Assembly (NCBI GenBank): GCA_947586855.1
Contig: CANPXV010000002.1
Coordinates: 1-57,352 of the forward strand
DNA from: an uncultured Clostridia bacterium
GTDB taxonomy: Bacteria > Bacillota > Clostridia > Christensenellales > CAG-314
DNA length: 57,352 nt
Direction of reading: 5' to 3'
The position numbers and the translations under genes are program-made. Every line of letters begins with the position of its first letter. Position 1 is the first letter of the stretch. Under the pieces are notes generated by a model. The model did not search any database. It saw only the letters and a list, made by a program, of their open reading frames with translations, and was not told the origin of the DNA. Below are positions 1-8,424 of this stretch, one piece after another.

Positions 1-20
1 ATCAAACTCTTGAGTTTAAT
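1..20 (-). rRNA. 16S rRNA gene, extreme 5' end (partial)
   Basis: The complement of bases 1-10 reads AGAGTTTGAT, the universally conserved start of 16S rRNA (the 27F primer site). A strong promoter lies upstream at 155-183, as expected for an rrn operon. Only the first few bases are in the window and the exact 5' end cannot be fixed, so the right boundary is approximate. The window probably starts where an assembly broke at a multi-copy rRNA operon. Confidence 0.6.
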
Positions 21-154
21 CTGACTATGTTAACTTTTGGTTGAGTTCCACTCAACCGCAGGCTAATATCCGAATTTTCGTTGACTGTGTTCAATTCTTC
101 TTACTATTCTATTGTCAAGCTCCTCGCTGCTGCCTATTCAACAACAGCTTTTTT

Positions 155-183
155 AGTATATTACAAACCGCAAATATTGTCAA
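155..183 (-). promoter_or_regulatory. rRNA operon promoter
   Basis: On the minus strand, -35 TTGACA (183-178) and -10 TATACT (160-155) are separated by exactly 17 bp. It faces the 16S start at the left edge and lies just beyond the terminator at 248-279. The leader of about 130 bases between promoter and 16S is AT-rich and shows no open reading frame I would support. Confidence 0.7.
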
Positions 184-247
184 TCAAATAACCGAACTTT
201 TTCTGCAAAATACAAAATTTTTTTTGAAAAATTTGCGCACACATAAA

Positions 248-279
248 AGAAGTCAACTTCTTTGCGGAAATTGACTTCT
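248..279 (-). terminator. Intrinsic terminator of the GLUG lipoprotein gene
   Basis: Arms AGAAGTCAA (248-256) and TTGACTTCT (271-279) form a 9-bp stem around a 14-base loop, followed on the minus strand by a T run (bases 244-248). It separates the lipoprotein gene from the rRNA promoter. The AGTCAA/TTGACT stem recurs in other terminators of this window. Confidence 0.75.
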
Positions 280-324
280 GTATCTGTGCATTTTGTTAGC
301 CGACAGCTCCGAGCCGACGAATAA

Positions 325-3063
325 CTATCGGGCGGACTGCTGCGCAACAACGCCTGCATTGGGCAGGGTGGGATAGGCGTCGGGCGCAACGGTGAAGCCC
401 ATATCCTCAAATCCCATCTGCGCAACCGTATCGAGCAGGTCTTGCTCGGTGGAGTGGCTCTGCACGCCCTGCGTGCCGCCGAACGATCCCGACGTACTTG
501 CAACATAGGAGTGGCAGTTGCGAACGGCTGCACCATTGTAGGCTCCGCCGACGTAGCAATGCATGGGTGAAATGTTGCTGCAATTTATCGAGGCAAAGCA
601 CATAAGAATGGTTGCCGTGCTGTTTGCACTGCCGAATATCGCCCCAAAGTACATTTTGCTGTTTGATAGGGACGGTTTGACGGTGCTGATTTTTGCATAA
701 CAATACGTCACCGTGCCGCTGTTTCGGCCGATCACGCCGCCGATGTAGCTTGTGCAGTCGCTTTGCGCCATGATTTCTAATTTGCTTTGCGCAAGAGACG
801 CTCTCAAAATGGCGTTGGACTCGTTGGCGCCAACTAACCCACCCATGTGCAACTCGGCATTGGCGTTGGAGGAAAGCGAGCAATTGACAGTTGTGCTGCA
901 ACGCTCCACTTCGCCCGCATTGGTGCCCACAATACCGCCGATATCCACGGTGCCGAAAAATTCGTTTTTCGGGGTGAGCGTGAAGCCGTCGTGAATAGTT
1001 GCCGAACTCAAGCAATCGGAGATATCGCCGTTGCCGCCATTGTAGCCGACAATGCCGCCTGTGCGCATTGTGTAGTAAATGTGGTCGTAGGGCGTCGAAT
1101 AGGCATCGGCTACCGATTCGGTATAGGTGGAGCGAGTTTCGAGACCGCCGTTGGAGGTGCAGTGAGAGATAACTCCCGTGTTGCTGCCGGCAATCAAGCC
1201 ATAGGAAACATACATCGAGGCAGTTGCGTCTGTCAACGCAATGCAACACAGGTTGATATTGGTGGTACAGATCATGCTTACGTCTTTATCGACAAGACAA
1301 TTTTCTATCCGACCGACGTTGTTGGCGGCAAACAGTCCGCCGTACATGCTGTTGGATATGTTGCCTGCCACACTGTAATGGTTAAAGGTCAATCGGATAT
1401 CCGAATCCTTGATAGTGACGTTGACAATGTTGCCCCTGTTGGTGCAGGTAAGAAATCCCAGACTTATGGCATCTTTTTGGCTGGTATTGCCAAGCGTGCA
1501 GGTGCCGCTGAAAGTGAGATTGCGGATTGTGCCCTTGTTTTCTTTGAAAAGGCCGTACGACCCCGGGCAATCTTCGGCCCGCTGATTGACAAAATTGCGA
1601 ACCGTGTGGTTGTTGCCCTCCAAAATGCCGTTGAAGGTTTCGTAGACGGGGATAGCCTCAAAGCCGAAGTTGATGTCGCTTTCGATGCTGATGTAGGCGT
1701 CGTTGTGCTGACCGATAAGCGCCCAATCATCCTTGGTGTTGATGACGTACTTATCCGACCAGCGGGCATACAGCGTGCAGTTAGCCTCGATGCGAGCGTC
1801 TTCGTCCACACGGGTGGTAAATTTGCTGTCGGTATACAACCCCATCAGTTGCTTGTTTTGGTAGCTGAGGTGGCTGTAAATGTCGTTGTAGGTGGCGCCG
1901 TAGGTCACTTCCGTAGGACCGGAGTAGTCGTAGCCGCTGATACCTGTGTTGACCTTGACGGTGAATTTTTCCAGCTCGTAGATGGGGTGGATGTTGTAGT
2001 CGCGGAACTCGCTCGGCTCCTGATCCCAACGGCCCACAAAGTGCGGCTTGGCGGGGACTTGGGGCGGAACAAAGTTTTTCCAATCGTTGTAGGTGCCCTC
2101 GAAGGTGGTAAGCTCGGTGCCGTCCTCGTTGTAGTACTTGATGGTGTGGCGATAGAACTCCAAATCGGCAACCAGAGTGATCTTCTGAGCCTCCCAACCT
2201 TCGTCGTCATCCCACAGCACCATGGGGTCCAGCTGGGTGACGTACTCGCCGTTGAGCTTCCACCCGCGGAACTTGTAGGCCTCGGTGTCGGCTATGGGTT
2301 TGAGGGTGTAGGTGCCGTCCAACTGCGTGAGAGAGGATACGTTGTCCTGCAAGACGCCCTCGGTTTCGTAGATGAGGTTGAGCGTCTTTGGCATCCACCA
2401 GGCGTGATACACTATGTCGCCGCCTATGCCGCTGTAATTGGTGTGGATACGTCTGGTCTTGGGTTCGTCGGGGCTGGTGGTATACCAACATCTGAACGCA
2501 TAGTAGGGCTTGCTGGGGATGGGCAGCGGCGTTGTGTACATTGTTACGTTGTAGGTGGAGGGGCCATCAAATTCGGCGTCCTCGACGCCATCGAAGGTGA
2601 CGTTGTAGGTGATCGGCTCCATGTGCATTGTGACGGTGAAACCAGCAAACTCTTGGGTGAACAAGAAAACTTTGCCCTCGATTGTGATGTCCGATTCGTG
2701 ATAGACAATGTAGTCGTTGATGGCGTCCTCGTCGGTGGAGAACTCTGTGGTGCCGTCGTTGTAGTAGCCTTTGCCCGGCTTGTAGCCTATCTGGTCGATT
2801 GCGTCAAGCTCGGCCTGCAAATCTTCGGGATCGTAGTAGTTGTCCAGCTGATAATCGAACAAAAAAGTGCCATCCTCTTTGACGAAATGCAAGTACACAA
2901 CATTACTGTTGCTGAAAGGCTTGTTCACTTTGGTGCGGCCGTCGGAGCTGCCACCGCCGCCACCGCCTCCGCCGCCACCTGTGGTGCAGGCAGCAACAAG
3001 ACAAAGCGTCGCCAGCAAAAACGTCAGCGCAAATATAAACAACAAAAGCCGTTTTTTCTTCAT
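325..3063 (-). CDS. Cell-surface lipoprotein with InlB-type and GLUG repeats
   Basis: 912 residues. A signal peptide (MKKKRLLLF...) ends in a lipobox, LVAAC, so the protein should be lipid-anchored. The cysteine is followed by two threonines and a run of ten glycines, a flexible linker. The first half (about 150-440) has InlB B-repeat-like units (YNVTFD..., F.GWY, Y.ARW endings). The second half (about 490-850) has at least seven GLUG motifs of the type GGIVGxNxGxIxxC, expected to form a beta-helix-like stalk. These families occur in adhesins and secreted proteins of gut Firmicutes; adhesion or substrate binding is inferred. The start is supported by a GAGAGG site 7 bases upstream of the ATG. 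Transcribed alone, with an extended -10 and repeated TTAGCAC sites upstream (3153-3198). Confidence 0.85.
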   Translation of the reverse strand: MKKKRLLLFIFALTFLLATLCLVAACTTGGGGGGGGGGSSDGRTKVNKPFSNSNVVYLHFVKEDGTFLFDYQLDNYYDPEDLQAELDAIDQIGYKPGKGYYNDGTTEFSTDEDAINDYIVYHESDITIEGKVFLFTQEFAGFTVTMHMEPITYNVTFDGVEDAEFDGPSTYNVTMYTTPLPIPSKPYYAFRCWYTTSPDEPKTRRIHTNYSGIGGDIVYHAWWMPKTLNLIYETEGVLQDNVSSLTQLDGTYTLKPIADTEAYKFRGWKLNGEYVTQLDPMVLWDDDEGWEAQKITLVADLEFYRHTIKYYNEDGTELTTFEGTYNDWKNFVPPQVPAKPHFVGRWDQEPSEFRDYNIHPIYELEKFTVKVNTGISGYDYSGPTEVTYGATYNDIYSHLSYQNKQLMGLYTDSKFTTRVDEDARIEANCTLYARWSDKYVINTKDDWALIGQHNDAYISIESDINFGFEAIPVYETFNGILEGNNHTVRNFVNQRAEDCPGSYGLFKENKGTIRNLTFSGTCTLGNTSQKDAISLGFLTCTNRGNIVNVTIKDSDIRLTFNHYSVAGNISNSMYGGLFAANNVGRIENCLVDKDVSMICTTNINLCCIALTDATASMYVSYGLIAGSNTGVISHCTSNGGLETRSTYTESVADAYSTPYDHIYYTMRTGGIVGYNGGNGDISDCLSSATIHDGFTLTPKNEFFGTVDIGGIVGTNAGEVERCSTTVNCSLSSNANAELHMGGLVGANESNAILRASLAQSKLEIMAQSDCTSYIGGVIGRNSGTVTYCYAKISTVKPSLSNSKMYFGAIFGSANSTATILMCFASINCSNISPMHCYVGGAYNGAAVRNCHSYVASTSGSFGGTQGVQSHSTEQDLLDTVAQMGFEDMGFTVAPDAYPTLPNAGVVAQQSAR

Positions 3064-3152
3064 AGATTACCTCTCGGTGCGAGATTGTTGGCAAGATCCG
3101 CCACGGCATACGCCATGCCGCAGTACGGTGCAAAAAAACACCTCTATGCGTC

Positions 3153-3198
3153 ATTGTATCACACGAAGTGCTAAAAAAGTGCTAAAAAACCGTGCTAA
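3153..3198 (-). promoter_or_regulatory. Promoter region with three TTAGCAC direct repeats
   Basis: On the minus strand an extended -10 (TGATACAAT, hexamer at 3158-3153) lies about 90 bp before the lipoprotein start. Upstream of it TTAGCAC occurs three times in the same orientation, at 3198-3192, 3185-3179 and 3174-3168, spaced 13 and 11 bp, covering the position where the -35 box should be. No good -35 is visible, so an activator binding the repeats is plausible but inferred. Confidence 0.4.
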
Positions 3199-3262
3199 CG
3201 AAAGTTTTTTTGAAAAAATTTTTGCGCAGTTTTGCACTTTTTTGCAAGTGGGCGAGGCGAAA

Positions 3263-3288
3263 AGGTCAACCCGCAGCGGAGTTGACCT
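3263..3288 (-). terminator. Intrinsic terminator after rubrerythrin
   Basis: Arms AGGTCAAC (3263-3270) and GTTGACCT (3281-3288), with extra CCGC/GCGG pairing in the loop, are followed on the minus strand by TTTT. It lies 25 bp past the rubrerythrin stop codon. Confidence 0.65.
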
Positions 3289-3312
3289 GTGCAAACGTTG
3301 TTGAAACAAAAA

Positions 3313-3846
3313 TCAGAAGTTTTCTTTGAGCAACTCGAAATAGGCCTGCGGATGAGCGCAAACGGGGCACACTTCGGGTGCGGATTTGCCGATGTGGATG
3401 TGTCCGCAGTTGCGGCATACCCAAACATTTTCGTCCATTTTGACAAAAACTTCTCCGCCGCGAACGGCCTCGGCCAGCTTGCGATAGCGCTGCTCGTGGT
3501 GATGCTCGATCTCGGCCACCCCGCGGAAACGTGCGGCAATATCGTAGAAACCCTCCTGCTCGGCCACTTCGGCAAAGCCCTTGTACATCTCTGTCCACTC
3601 GTAGTGCTCGCCTGCGGCGGCGTCCAACAGATTGTCCAGCGTGCTGTTGATACCGTGAAACAGCTTGAACCACAGCTTGGCGTGCTCCTTTTCGTTGTTG
3701 GCGGTCTCCTGAAAGATGGCCGCTATCTGCTCGTAGCCGTCCTTTTTGGCCTTGGAGGCAAAGTAGTCGTACTTGTTGCGGGCCTGACTTTCTCCCGCAA
3801 ATGCCGCCATGAGGTTTTGTTCTGTTTTGCTGCCTTTAAGATTCAT
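3313..3846 (-). CDS. Rubrerythrin
   Basis: 177 residues, a normal length for rubrerythrin, a cytoplasmic non-haem iron protein that reduces hydrogen peroxide in anaerobes using electrons from rubredoxin or NADH. The N-terminal four-helix bundle carries the diiron ligands in the expected order: E19 (GES), the ExxH-type segment around E52-H55, E80, E96-E98 and the ExxH at 112-115. The C-terminal rubredoxin-like domain has C144-x2-C147 and C160-x2-C163. The reading frame runs further upstream, but GGAGGA 8 bases before the ATG at 3846 fixes this start. It lies just downstream of a gene of unknown function and may be read with the mreB-like cluster; it fits functionally with the flavodiiron protein at 21352. 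Confidence 0.92.
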   Translation of the reverse strand: MNLKGSKTEQNLMAAFAGESQARNKYDYFASKAKKDGYEQIAAIFQETANNEKEHAKLWFKLFHGINSTLDNLLDAAAGEHYEWTEMYKGFAEVAEQEGFYDIAARFRGVAEIEHHHEQRYRKLAEAVRGGEVFVKMDENVWVCRNCGHIHIGKSAPEVCPVCAHPQAYFELLKENF

Positions 3847-3877
3847 AGTAGAGTCCTCCATATGTAAAATTTTTATT

Positions 3878-4408
3878 TTATTTTTCAAAATTTTTGCCGC
3901 AATAGCGCATGACGACGCTGTGCGGATCTCGGTCCAGCGGCAACACCAACCAATCGGGCGGAAAATCGAAGGGTGCAAAGCCCAGATCGGCAAGCATTTG
4001 CAGCATTGGGGCGTCCGTTTTGAGGGGCTGACAAAATATCTGCGCCTCGCCGCAGCGCTCCATTTCGTCGATGTAGCGGCGCACAATGGCCTTGGAGCCG
4101 CCCTCGGTGCGCTCGTACACGGCGTAGATGACGTGGCAATCGGTGAGGTTGCCGTTATCCGCCACAAGCAGCGCCTGCCACTCGCCGGCCGATTGCAGCG
4201 CCCGACAGCTGAAACTACCGCCCTCTTTGAGCACAGATTTGACCCAATTGCGCACGGTTTGTTCGGCTTGGGACAGGGCCTTGTTCGGATCGGCGCCCGT
4301 ATCTGTCAGGCTGCGGGCCACGGCGGATATATCCCCCTGCAACAAGGGGCGAAAACGCTCGAAAATATCCGACGTGTAGTGCCCGATGTGAAAATACTCG
4401 GCAGACAT
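3878..4408 (-). CDS. Uncharacterised protein in the maf/mreB-like cluster
   Basis: 176 residues, soluble, no signal peptide. I do not recognise a family with certainty. The C-terminal half ([23 protein letters not shown], then ADLGFAPF) has the rhythm of a GNAT acetyltransferase, with a helix, a strand and a late LGF turn, but no clear acetyl-CoA loop can be seen. The start used is ATG 4408, 12 bases after the stop of the mreB-like gene; a TTG six bases earlier is possible, and no strong ribosome binding site decides it. Tight spacing indicates cotranscription with maf and the mreB-like gene, so a link to envelope growth is possible but only inferred. Confidence 0.7.
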   Translation of the reverse strand: MSAEYFHIGHYTSDIFERFRPLLQGDISAVARSLTDTGADPNKALSQAEQTVRNWVKSVLKEGGSFSCRALQSAGEWQALLVADNGNLTDCHVIYAVYERTEGGSKAIVRRYIDEMERCGEAQIFCQPLKTDAPMLQMLADLGFAPFDFPPDWLVLPLDRDPHSVVMRYCGKNFEK

Positions 4409-4420
4409 CTGCAAACGCCG

Positions 4421-5383
4421 TTACAGGGCCAACAAGCCCTTGATGGTGACGTCCTCCGGATAGGAGGCAACATAGACGGGCAGGCCCAGCTCGCTCTGCA
4501 AAAACATATCCAGCCCGGCAAGACGTGCACCGCCGCCACACAACATCACGCCGTCGCTGTGCACCAACGTGGCCAGATCGCTGCGGACGCTATCCACCAG
4601 ACTGCGAATGATCTGCGCATACTTGCGCACAAACTCCACAACGGTGTCGTACAGCTCCTTGCTGCTGACGTTGATCTGCTCTACCACGCCCGTTTGCGTG
4701 TTGGTGCCCGATACCCCCACCACTGTGGAATCGTTTGGGTAGAGGCTGGCGCAGTTGAGTTTGAGATACTCGGCGGCGTCCCTGCTGAGCTGTATCATAT
4801 ACTTGGAGCGGATCCTGTCCGAGATGACCTCGGTGAGATTTTTGCCGCTGTAATACAGGGTGCAGCCGGCGGCTATCTGGTTGGCGGACACAATGGCAAG
4901 GTCGGTGCAATCGTAGCCGATATCCACCACAATGCCCTGACGTGTGCGGAACTCGTTGAACAGATACACGCTGTCGGCAATGGGCGTCTCCAAAAAGTTG
5001 ACCTGCTTGGCGCCCAAACCCAAAAACAGCGTTTCGATGGTGTTTTTGTCGGAGCTTATCATGCCGCAGGGGACGGCGCAGGTGACGTTGTAGCGAGAAA
5101 ATGCGCTCATCTTGTAGTTGACAAGCCTGTTGAGCAGGGCGGATATCAGCGCTTTGGCGCCCTCGGTGTCGATGACGGCGCCCTCCAATATGGGGTGGGT
5201 AAGCTTGACGCCGCTGCCCACTGTGTTGCCCAGACGTATGGCCTCGACGCCCACGCCCACGATTTGCTTGCTTTCGGTGGAGACGGCTACCACCGACGGG
5301 ATCTTGTCCGTAAAGCCGTCCTTTTTGCTGCCTGCCGACACATAGGCGCTGCCCAGGTCGAAAACCAATTCATAATTTGCCAT
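4421..5383 (-). CDS. MreB-like actin-fold ATPase
   Basis: 320 residues, slightly shorter than typical MreB (about 335-345). Actin-fold signatures are all present: phosphate-1 DLGSAY (9-14), a PSVVA segment, P-LEG-V-D matching the MreB P..G.I.D region, phosphate-2 VVDIGYDCTDLAIV (152-165) and the adenosine loop LCGGGARLAGLD near the C terminus. MreB filaments direct lateral cell-wall synthesis. The sequence is divergent (no full GGGTTD in phosphate-2), so a specialised paralogue or another member of the MreB/FtsA/PilM group is possible. Position directly after maf, 4 bp away, mirrors the maf-mreBCD clusters of Firmicutes, but mreC and mreD are not here. Confidence 0.78.
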   Translation of the reverse strand: MANYELVFDLGSAYVSAGSKKDGFTDKIPSVVAVSTESKQIVGVGVEAIRLGNTVGSGVKLTHPILEGAVIDTEGAKALISALLNRLVNYKMSAFSRYNVTCAVPCGMISSDKNTIETLFLGLGAKQVNFLETPIADSVYLFNEFRTRQGIVVDIGYDCTDLAIVSANQIAAGCTLYYSGKNLTEVISDRIRSKYMIQLSRDAAEYLKLNCASLYPNDSTVVGVSGTNTQTGVVEQINVSSKELYDTVVEFVRKYAQIIRSLVDSVRSDLATLVHSDGVMLCGGGARLAGLDMFLQSELGLPVYVASYPEDVTIKGLLAL

Positions 5384-5387
5384 AGTA

Positions 5388-5942
5388 TCACCCTTTGTAT
5401 ATTGTTTGCAAAATTGCCTCTAAGCGGTAGAGCGGCAAGCCCACCACATTGTTGTAGTCGCCCTTGTAGCTTGCCACAAAATGACTGTCGTCCTGTATGC
5501 CGTAGGCGCCCGCCTTGCCAAAGGCTTGGCCGCTATCCACATAGGACGCTATCTCCTGCGGGCTGAGGGTGCGAAATTGCACCTGTGTGCTGTCGCAAAA
5601 CAGCCAAATGCCCACGGGACTCATCACGCAGACGCCCGTGTGCACAAAATGCGTTTTGCCGCTGAGCAATCCCAGCATGCGTGTGGCGTCGGCTGCGTCC
5701 TGCGGCTTGCCCAAAATTTGCCCGTCCAGATCCACAACCGTGTCGCAGCCCACCACAACGCAGTCGCCGTGCGTAGCAAACACCTCGGCGGCCTTGCGAG
5801 AGGCCAATTCCTTGACGATCTGCGTAGGCTCCGTTGCGGTGCTTAGCTCCTCGCCCACGGCGGGCAGGACGGAAAACGGATAGTTAAGCTGTGAAAGCAG
5901 TTCTCTCCTGCGGGGAGAGTTGCTGGCCAATATCAGTTGCAT
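5388..5942 (-). CDS. maf: Maf-type nucleoside triphosphate pyrophosphatase
   Basis: 184 residues, full length. Maf proteins hydrolyse dTTP, UTP and modified nucleotides to monophosphates and, in Bacillus, restrain septum formation. Diagnostic motifs: SNSPRRRELL at 7-16, GCDTVV in the centre, a GKP segment and KAGAYGIQ in the C-terminal third. The start is the ATG at 5942, giving the standard MxLILASxSPRR N terminus; the frame is open upstream but the extension is out of family. First gene of a maf, mreB-like, unknown gene operon, with a promoter 10-40 bp upstream (5952-5980). Confidence 0.93.
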   Translation of the reverse strand: MQLILASNSPRRRELLSQLNYPFSVLPAVGEELSTATEPTQIVKELASRKAAEVFATHGDCVVVGCDTVVDLDGQILGKPQDAADATRMLGLLSGKTHFVHTGVCVMSPVGIWLFCDSTQVQFRTLSPQEIASYVDSGQAFGKAGAYGIQDDSHFVASYKGDYNNVVGLPLYRLEAILQTIYKG

Positions 5943-5951
5943 TGTTGTTAT

Positions 5952-5980
5952 ATTATACAATAATTTTGACGCTTTGTAAA
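5952..5980 (-). promoter_or_regulatory. Promoter of the maf/mreB-like operon
   Basis: Minus strand -35 TTTACA (5980-5975), 17-bp spacer, -10 TATAAT (5957-5952). It sits immediately before the maf ATG, so the leader is very short. Confidence 0.6.
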
Positions 5981-6042
5981 GGACAAACACATCTGTTGAC
6001 AGTCGAATGAACGGCGCAACCGATGGCACAGGGGAGAAAATC

Positions 6043-6873
6043 TTATTGTTTTTGCTTGTGCGCCTCGTAGCGCTGCAAAAAGTGGGCGGCAAATGGGCGG
6101 AAGTAGGTCTCCCAGGCTGTTTCGTAGTGGGGCAGGTCGCTATCCAGCGCCAGCTCGCAGCTGATTTGCCGCTTGACCAGCCTGTTGTACAGATTGATGG
6201 AGCTTGTTACCATACGCTTGTTGCCCTTGACGTCCTCGGCGCCCCACTCTCTGCCTCCAACGTAGATAAAGGCGTGCTGGGGCAGGTTTTGCGGGACGGA
6301 AAACTCAAATCGGTTGAATGCGGGCTGGTTGAACTCCGTATAGGTGGAAAACAATCCCATTGTCTCGTACAGGCGCTGATATTTTAGTCCCAGATAGCAG
6401 CTGATGAGGCCGCCCATGCTGCTGCCCGCCACCGCCGTGGCCATGCGCTGCTTGTCGGTGTTGTAGTGGCTGTCGATATACGCTTTGAGCTCGGTGGCAA
6501 ACCACTCGGCATATTCGGCACCCTCGCCACCACGATTGCCCCGTTCCTTGGCCACCGAACGCTTCTTTTTGAAGGCAAACGGGTCGATACCCCACGGACT
6601 GTACTCCGAAAGGCGCACCTTGTCATTGCTCTCCACGCCCACCACAATGCAGCCGATGCCCGTGTTGCGGTAGATTTCGTCCAGCACCTTGTCCACATGC
6701 CACGCCGCACCGTAGGCCGTCAGGCGGTCGTAAAACAAGTTTTGGCCGTCGTGCATGTAGATGACGGGAAAACCGTCCCCCTTGACATCGTAGTTGTCGG
6801 GCAGGTACACCCACACCGTACGCATGCGTTTGAGGGTGGTGATTTCCATTTCAAAATTTTCGATTTTTGCCAT
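6043..6873 (-). CDS. Esterase-family alpha/beta hydrolase
   Basis: 276 residues, cytoplasmic (no signal peptide). It matches the putative esterase (esterase D / enterochelin esterase-like) family of alpha/beta hydrolases: RTVWVYLPDNY near residue 18, VIYMHDGQNLF at 37-47, and the nucleophile elbow G150-S-S152-M-G-G. A late histidine in DLPHYETAW is the probable catalytic base, with an acidic residue before it. The HDGQN segment is typical of proteins that cleave acyl or feruloyl esters, but the substrate cannot be read from the sequence. Single-gene unit with its own promoter (6915-6943) and an ATG preceded by AAGGAGA. Confidence 0.85.
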   Translation of the reverse strand: MAKIENFEMEITTLKRMRTVWVYLPDNYDVKGDGFPVIYMHDGQNLFYDRLTAYGAAWHVDKVLDEIYRNTGIGCIVVGVESNDKVRLSEYSPWGIDPFAFKKKRSVAKERGNRGGEGAEYAEWFATELKAYIDSHYNTDKQRMATAVAGSSMGGLISCYLGLKYQRLYETMGLFSTYTEFNQPAFNRFEFSVPQNLPQHAFIYVGGREWGAEDVKGNKRMVTSSINLYNRLVKRQISCELALDSDLPHYETAWETYFRPFAAHFLQRYEAHKQKQ

Positions 6874-6914
6874 GATTTCTCCTTTGCGTCCATCAATTCG
6901 TGGTCTATCTATAT

Positions 6915-6943
6915 ATGATACTACCTAACGGCAAACTTTTCAA
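6915..6943 (-). promoter_or_regulatory. Esterase gene promoter
   Basis: Minus strand -35 TTGAAA (6943-6938), 17-bp spacer, -10 TATCAT (6920-6915), about 40 bp before the esterase ATG. Confidence 0.5.
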
Positions 6944-6970
6944 TATGCAAAACAAATTTTGCGGTGAAAA

Positions 6971-6989
6971 GGGGCATTTTTTTTGCCCC
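6971..6989 (-). terminator. Terminator after trmL
   Basis: GGGGCA (6971-6976) and TGCCCC (6984-6989) pair around a homopolymer loop and are followed by TTTT on the minus strand, 15 bp after the trmL stop. Confidence 0.6.
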
Positions 6990-7003
6990 ATTTGGTAAAA
7001 AAC

Positions 7004-7489
7004 TCAAAATTCACGGAGATGTCCCACAAGGTTGAAGCCGTCAAAATTGCGCTGGCGCAGCACCTCGTAGACGGCGATCGCCACCGAGTTGCTGAGGTTG
7101 AGGCTGCGGGTGTCGGCAATCATTGGTATGCGCACTGCGTGAGAATAGTTGTCGAAAATCAGCCGTTCGGGCAGACCCTTGGTCTCCTTGCCGAACACCA
7201 AAAAAGTTTCCTCGGCGTAGTGCGGTTGGGTGTGCGCAAGCTGCGCCTTGGTGGAAAAATACCAAAATTCGCCCTCGGGATACATCTGCCGCAACTCGTC
7301 GAAACTGTCGTGATACAATATGGTGCAGTCCTTCCAATAGTCCAGCCCGGCACGTTTGAGCATGCGGTCGCTTGTGTCGAAGCCCAGCGGTCGCACCAGA
7401 TGAACCGTGCTGCCCGTGGCCGCTGCCGTGCGGACGATGTTGCCCGTGTTTTGAGGTATCTCCGGCTCTACCAAAACTATATGTATCAT
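7004..7489 (-). CDS. trmL: tRNA (cytidine/uridine-34 2'-O) methyltransferase TrmL
   Basis: 161 residues, close to E. coli TrmL (157). It methylates the wobble ribose of tRNA-Leu isoacceptors using S-adenosylmethionine. The SPOUT fold is shown by the N-terminal VEPEIPQNTGNIVRT (catalytic NxGNxxR), the middle LVFGKETKGLPE and the C-terminal knot IPMIADTRSLNLSNSVAIAVYE. The start is the ATG at 7489, overlapping the dus stop as ATGA, which indicates translational coupling; the longer frame upstream is the dus region read in another frame. Last gene of the mazG-dus-trmL unit. Confidence 0.93.
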   Translation of the reverse strand: MIHIVLVEPEIPQNTGNIVRTAAATGSTVHLVRPLGFDTSDRMLKRAGLDYWKDCTILYHDSFDELRQMYPEGEFWYFSTKAQLAHTQPHYAEETFLVFGKETKGLPERLIFDNYSHAVRIPMIADTRSLNLSNSVAIAVYEVLRQRNFDGFNLVGHLREF

Positions 7490-8424
7490 TGGCGGACGCT
7501 CCTGTAAAGGGGATTTTGTGCAAAATATGTGCGGCACAACGTCAGGATTTGGTCGAGGCTGTGGGCATTCATGACGGAAACAACCGTTTGCTTGGCGCCT
7601 CGCATGCCTTTGAGGTAGGCGGCGACGTGCTTTTTCATCTCGTTGGCCACCACTTTTTCGGCAAACACCATGCCGAGAATCTGTGCGTGGCGCTCGATGG
7701 TATCCAAAATGTCCATCTCGAAGGGTTGCCCCTGCAATTGTGCAAAGATATACGGCCGTCCAAGCGCCGCCCTGCCCACGCCTACGCCCGACGCCCCCAT
7801 ATCGGCAAGGCGCACGCATTGGCTGCGGTCGGCAATGTCTCCGTTGGCGATGACGGGCAGACCCAATTTGGCCATTTGCGGCAGCAGAGAATAGTCGGCC
7901 GTGCCGCTGTACATCTGTTTGCGTGTGCGAAAGTGCACTGTGACGAAATCTGCGCCGCTGTCCCGACACATTCTGACAAAATCCAATGCGCCGCAGCTAT
8001 CCGATGCGCCCAGACGCATTTTGACGGAGAGAGGCTTGTTGCCCTGCGCCCTGCGGACGGCGGCAATGCACTGCGAGGCCAGGTGCGGATTATCCAACAG
8101 CGCCGAACCGTCGCCGCTGCCCACTATCTTGCGCACGGGGCAGCCCATGTTGATATCTACGCCCTCGTAGACGGCAACTTCGTCCAATTGCACGCTGTCC
8201 GCCATCACTTGCGGCTCGTGCCCGAAAATCTGACAAAAGGCAGGTGCGTCGTTGGGCATGCGGTGCAACATGCGGCGGGACAGGCTGTTGCCCATCACCA
8301 ACGCCTTGCTGCTGACCATCTCGGTGACGGTGAGCCCCACGCCGAACTCTCGGCAAATGGAGCGAAAAGCCAGATCCGTGTAGCCCGCCATGGGGGACAA
8401 CACGGTAAACAGCTCAGCCGACAT
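7486..8424 (-). CDS. dus: tRNA-dihydrouridine synthase
   Basis: 312 residues. FMN-dependent Dus reduces uridines in tRNA D-loops with NADPH. Seen in order: SPMAGYTDLAFR (flavin site), the catalytic-cysteine motif INMGCPVRKIV, a K-R segment (SVKMRLG), the phosphate-binding ANGDI and GVGVGRAALG near the end of the barrel, and a short helical C-terminal domain. The usual HGRTREQ motif here reads HFRTRKQ, a small departure. It overlaps mazG by 11 bases and trmL by 4, so the three are one transcript. Confidence 0.92.
   Translation of the reverse strand: MSAELFTVLSPMAGYTDLAFRSICREFGVGLTVTEMVSSKALVMGNSLSRRMLHRMPNDAPAFCQIFGHEPQVMADSVQLDEVAVYEGVDINMGCPVRKIVGSGDGSALLDNPHLASQCIAAVRRAQGNKPLSVKMRLGASDSCGALDFVRMCRDSGADFVTVHFRTRKQMYSGTADYSLLPQMAKLGLPVIANGDIADRSQCVRLADMGASGVGVGRAALGRPYIFAQLQGQPFEMDILDTIERHAQILGMVFAEKVVANEMKKHVAAYLKGMRGAKQTVVSVMNAHSLDQILTLCRTYFAQNPLYRSVRQ

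Noticed and set aside
2950..2995. Ten-glycine tract of the GLUG lipoprotein as a phase-variable repeat
   Set aside because: The glycine codons are mixed, so it is not a simple DNA repeat prone to slippage.
847..3174. A 775-residue plus-strand frame across the GLUG lipoprotein gene
   Set aside because: Antisense shadow; the minus-strand gene has a lipobox, ribosome binding site and recognisable repeats.
3165..3200. CIRCE (HrcA) heat-shock operator
   Set aside because: TTAGCAC half sites are present but only as direct repeats; no GAGTGCTAA inverted partner at 9 bp.
3313..4167. Longer rubrerythrin starting upstream
   Set aside because: GGAGGA spacing and the family length place the start at 3846; the upstream part overlaps the previous gene.
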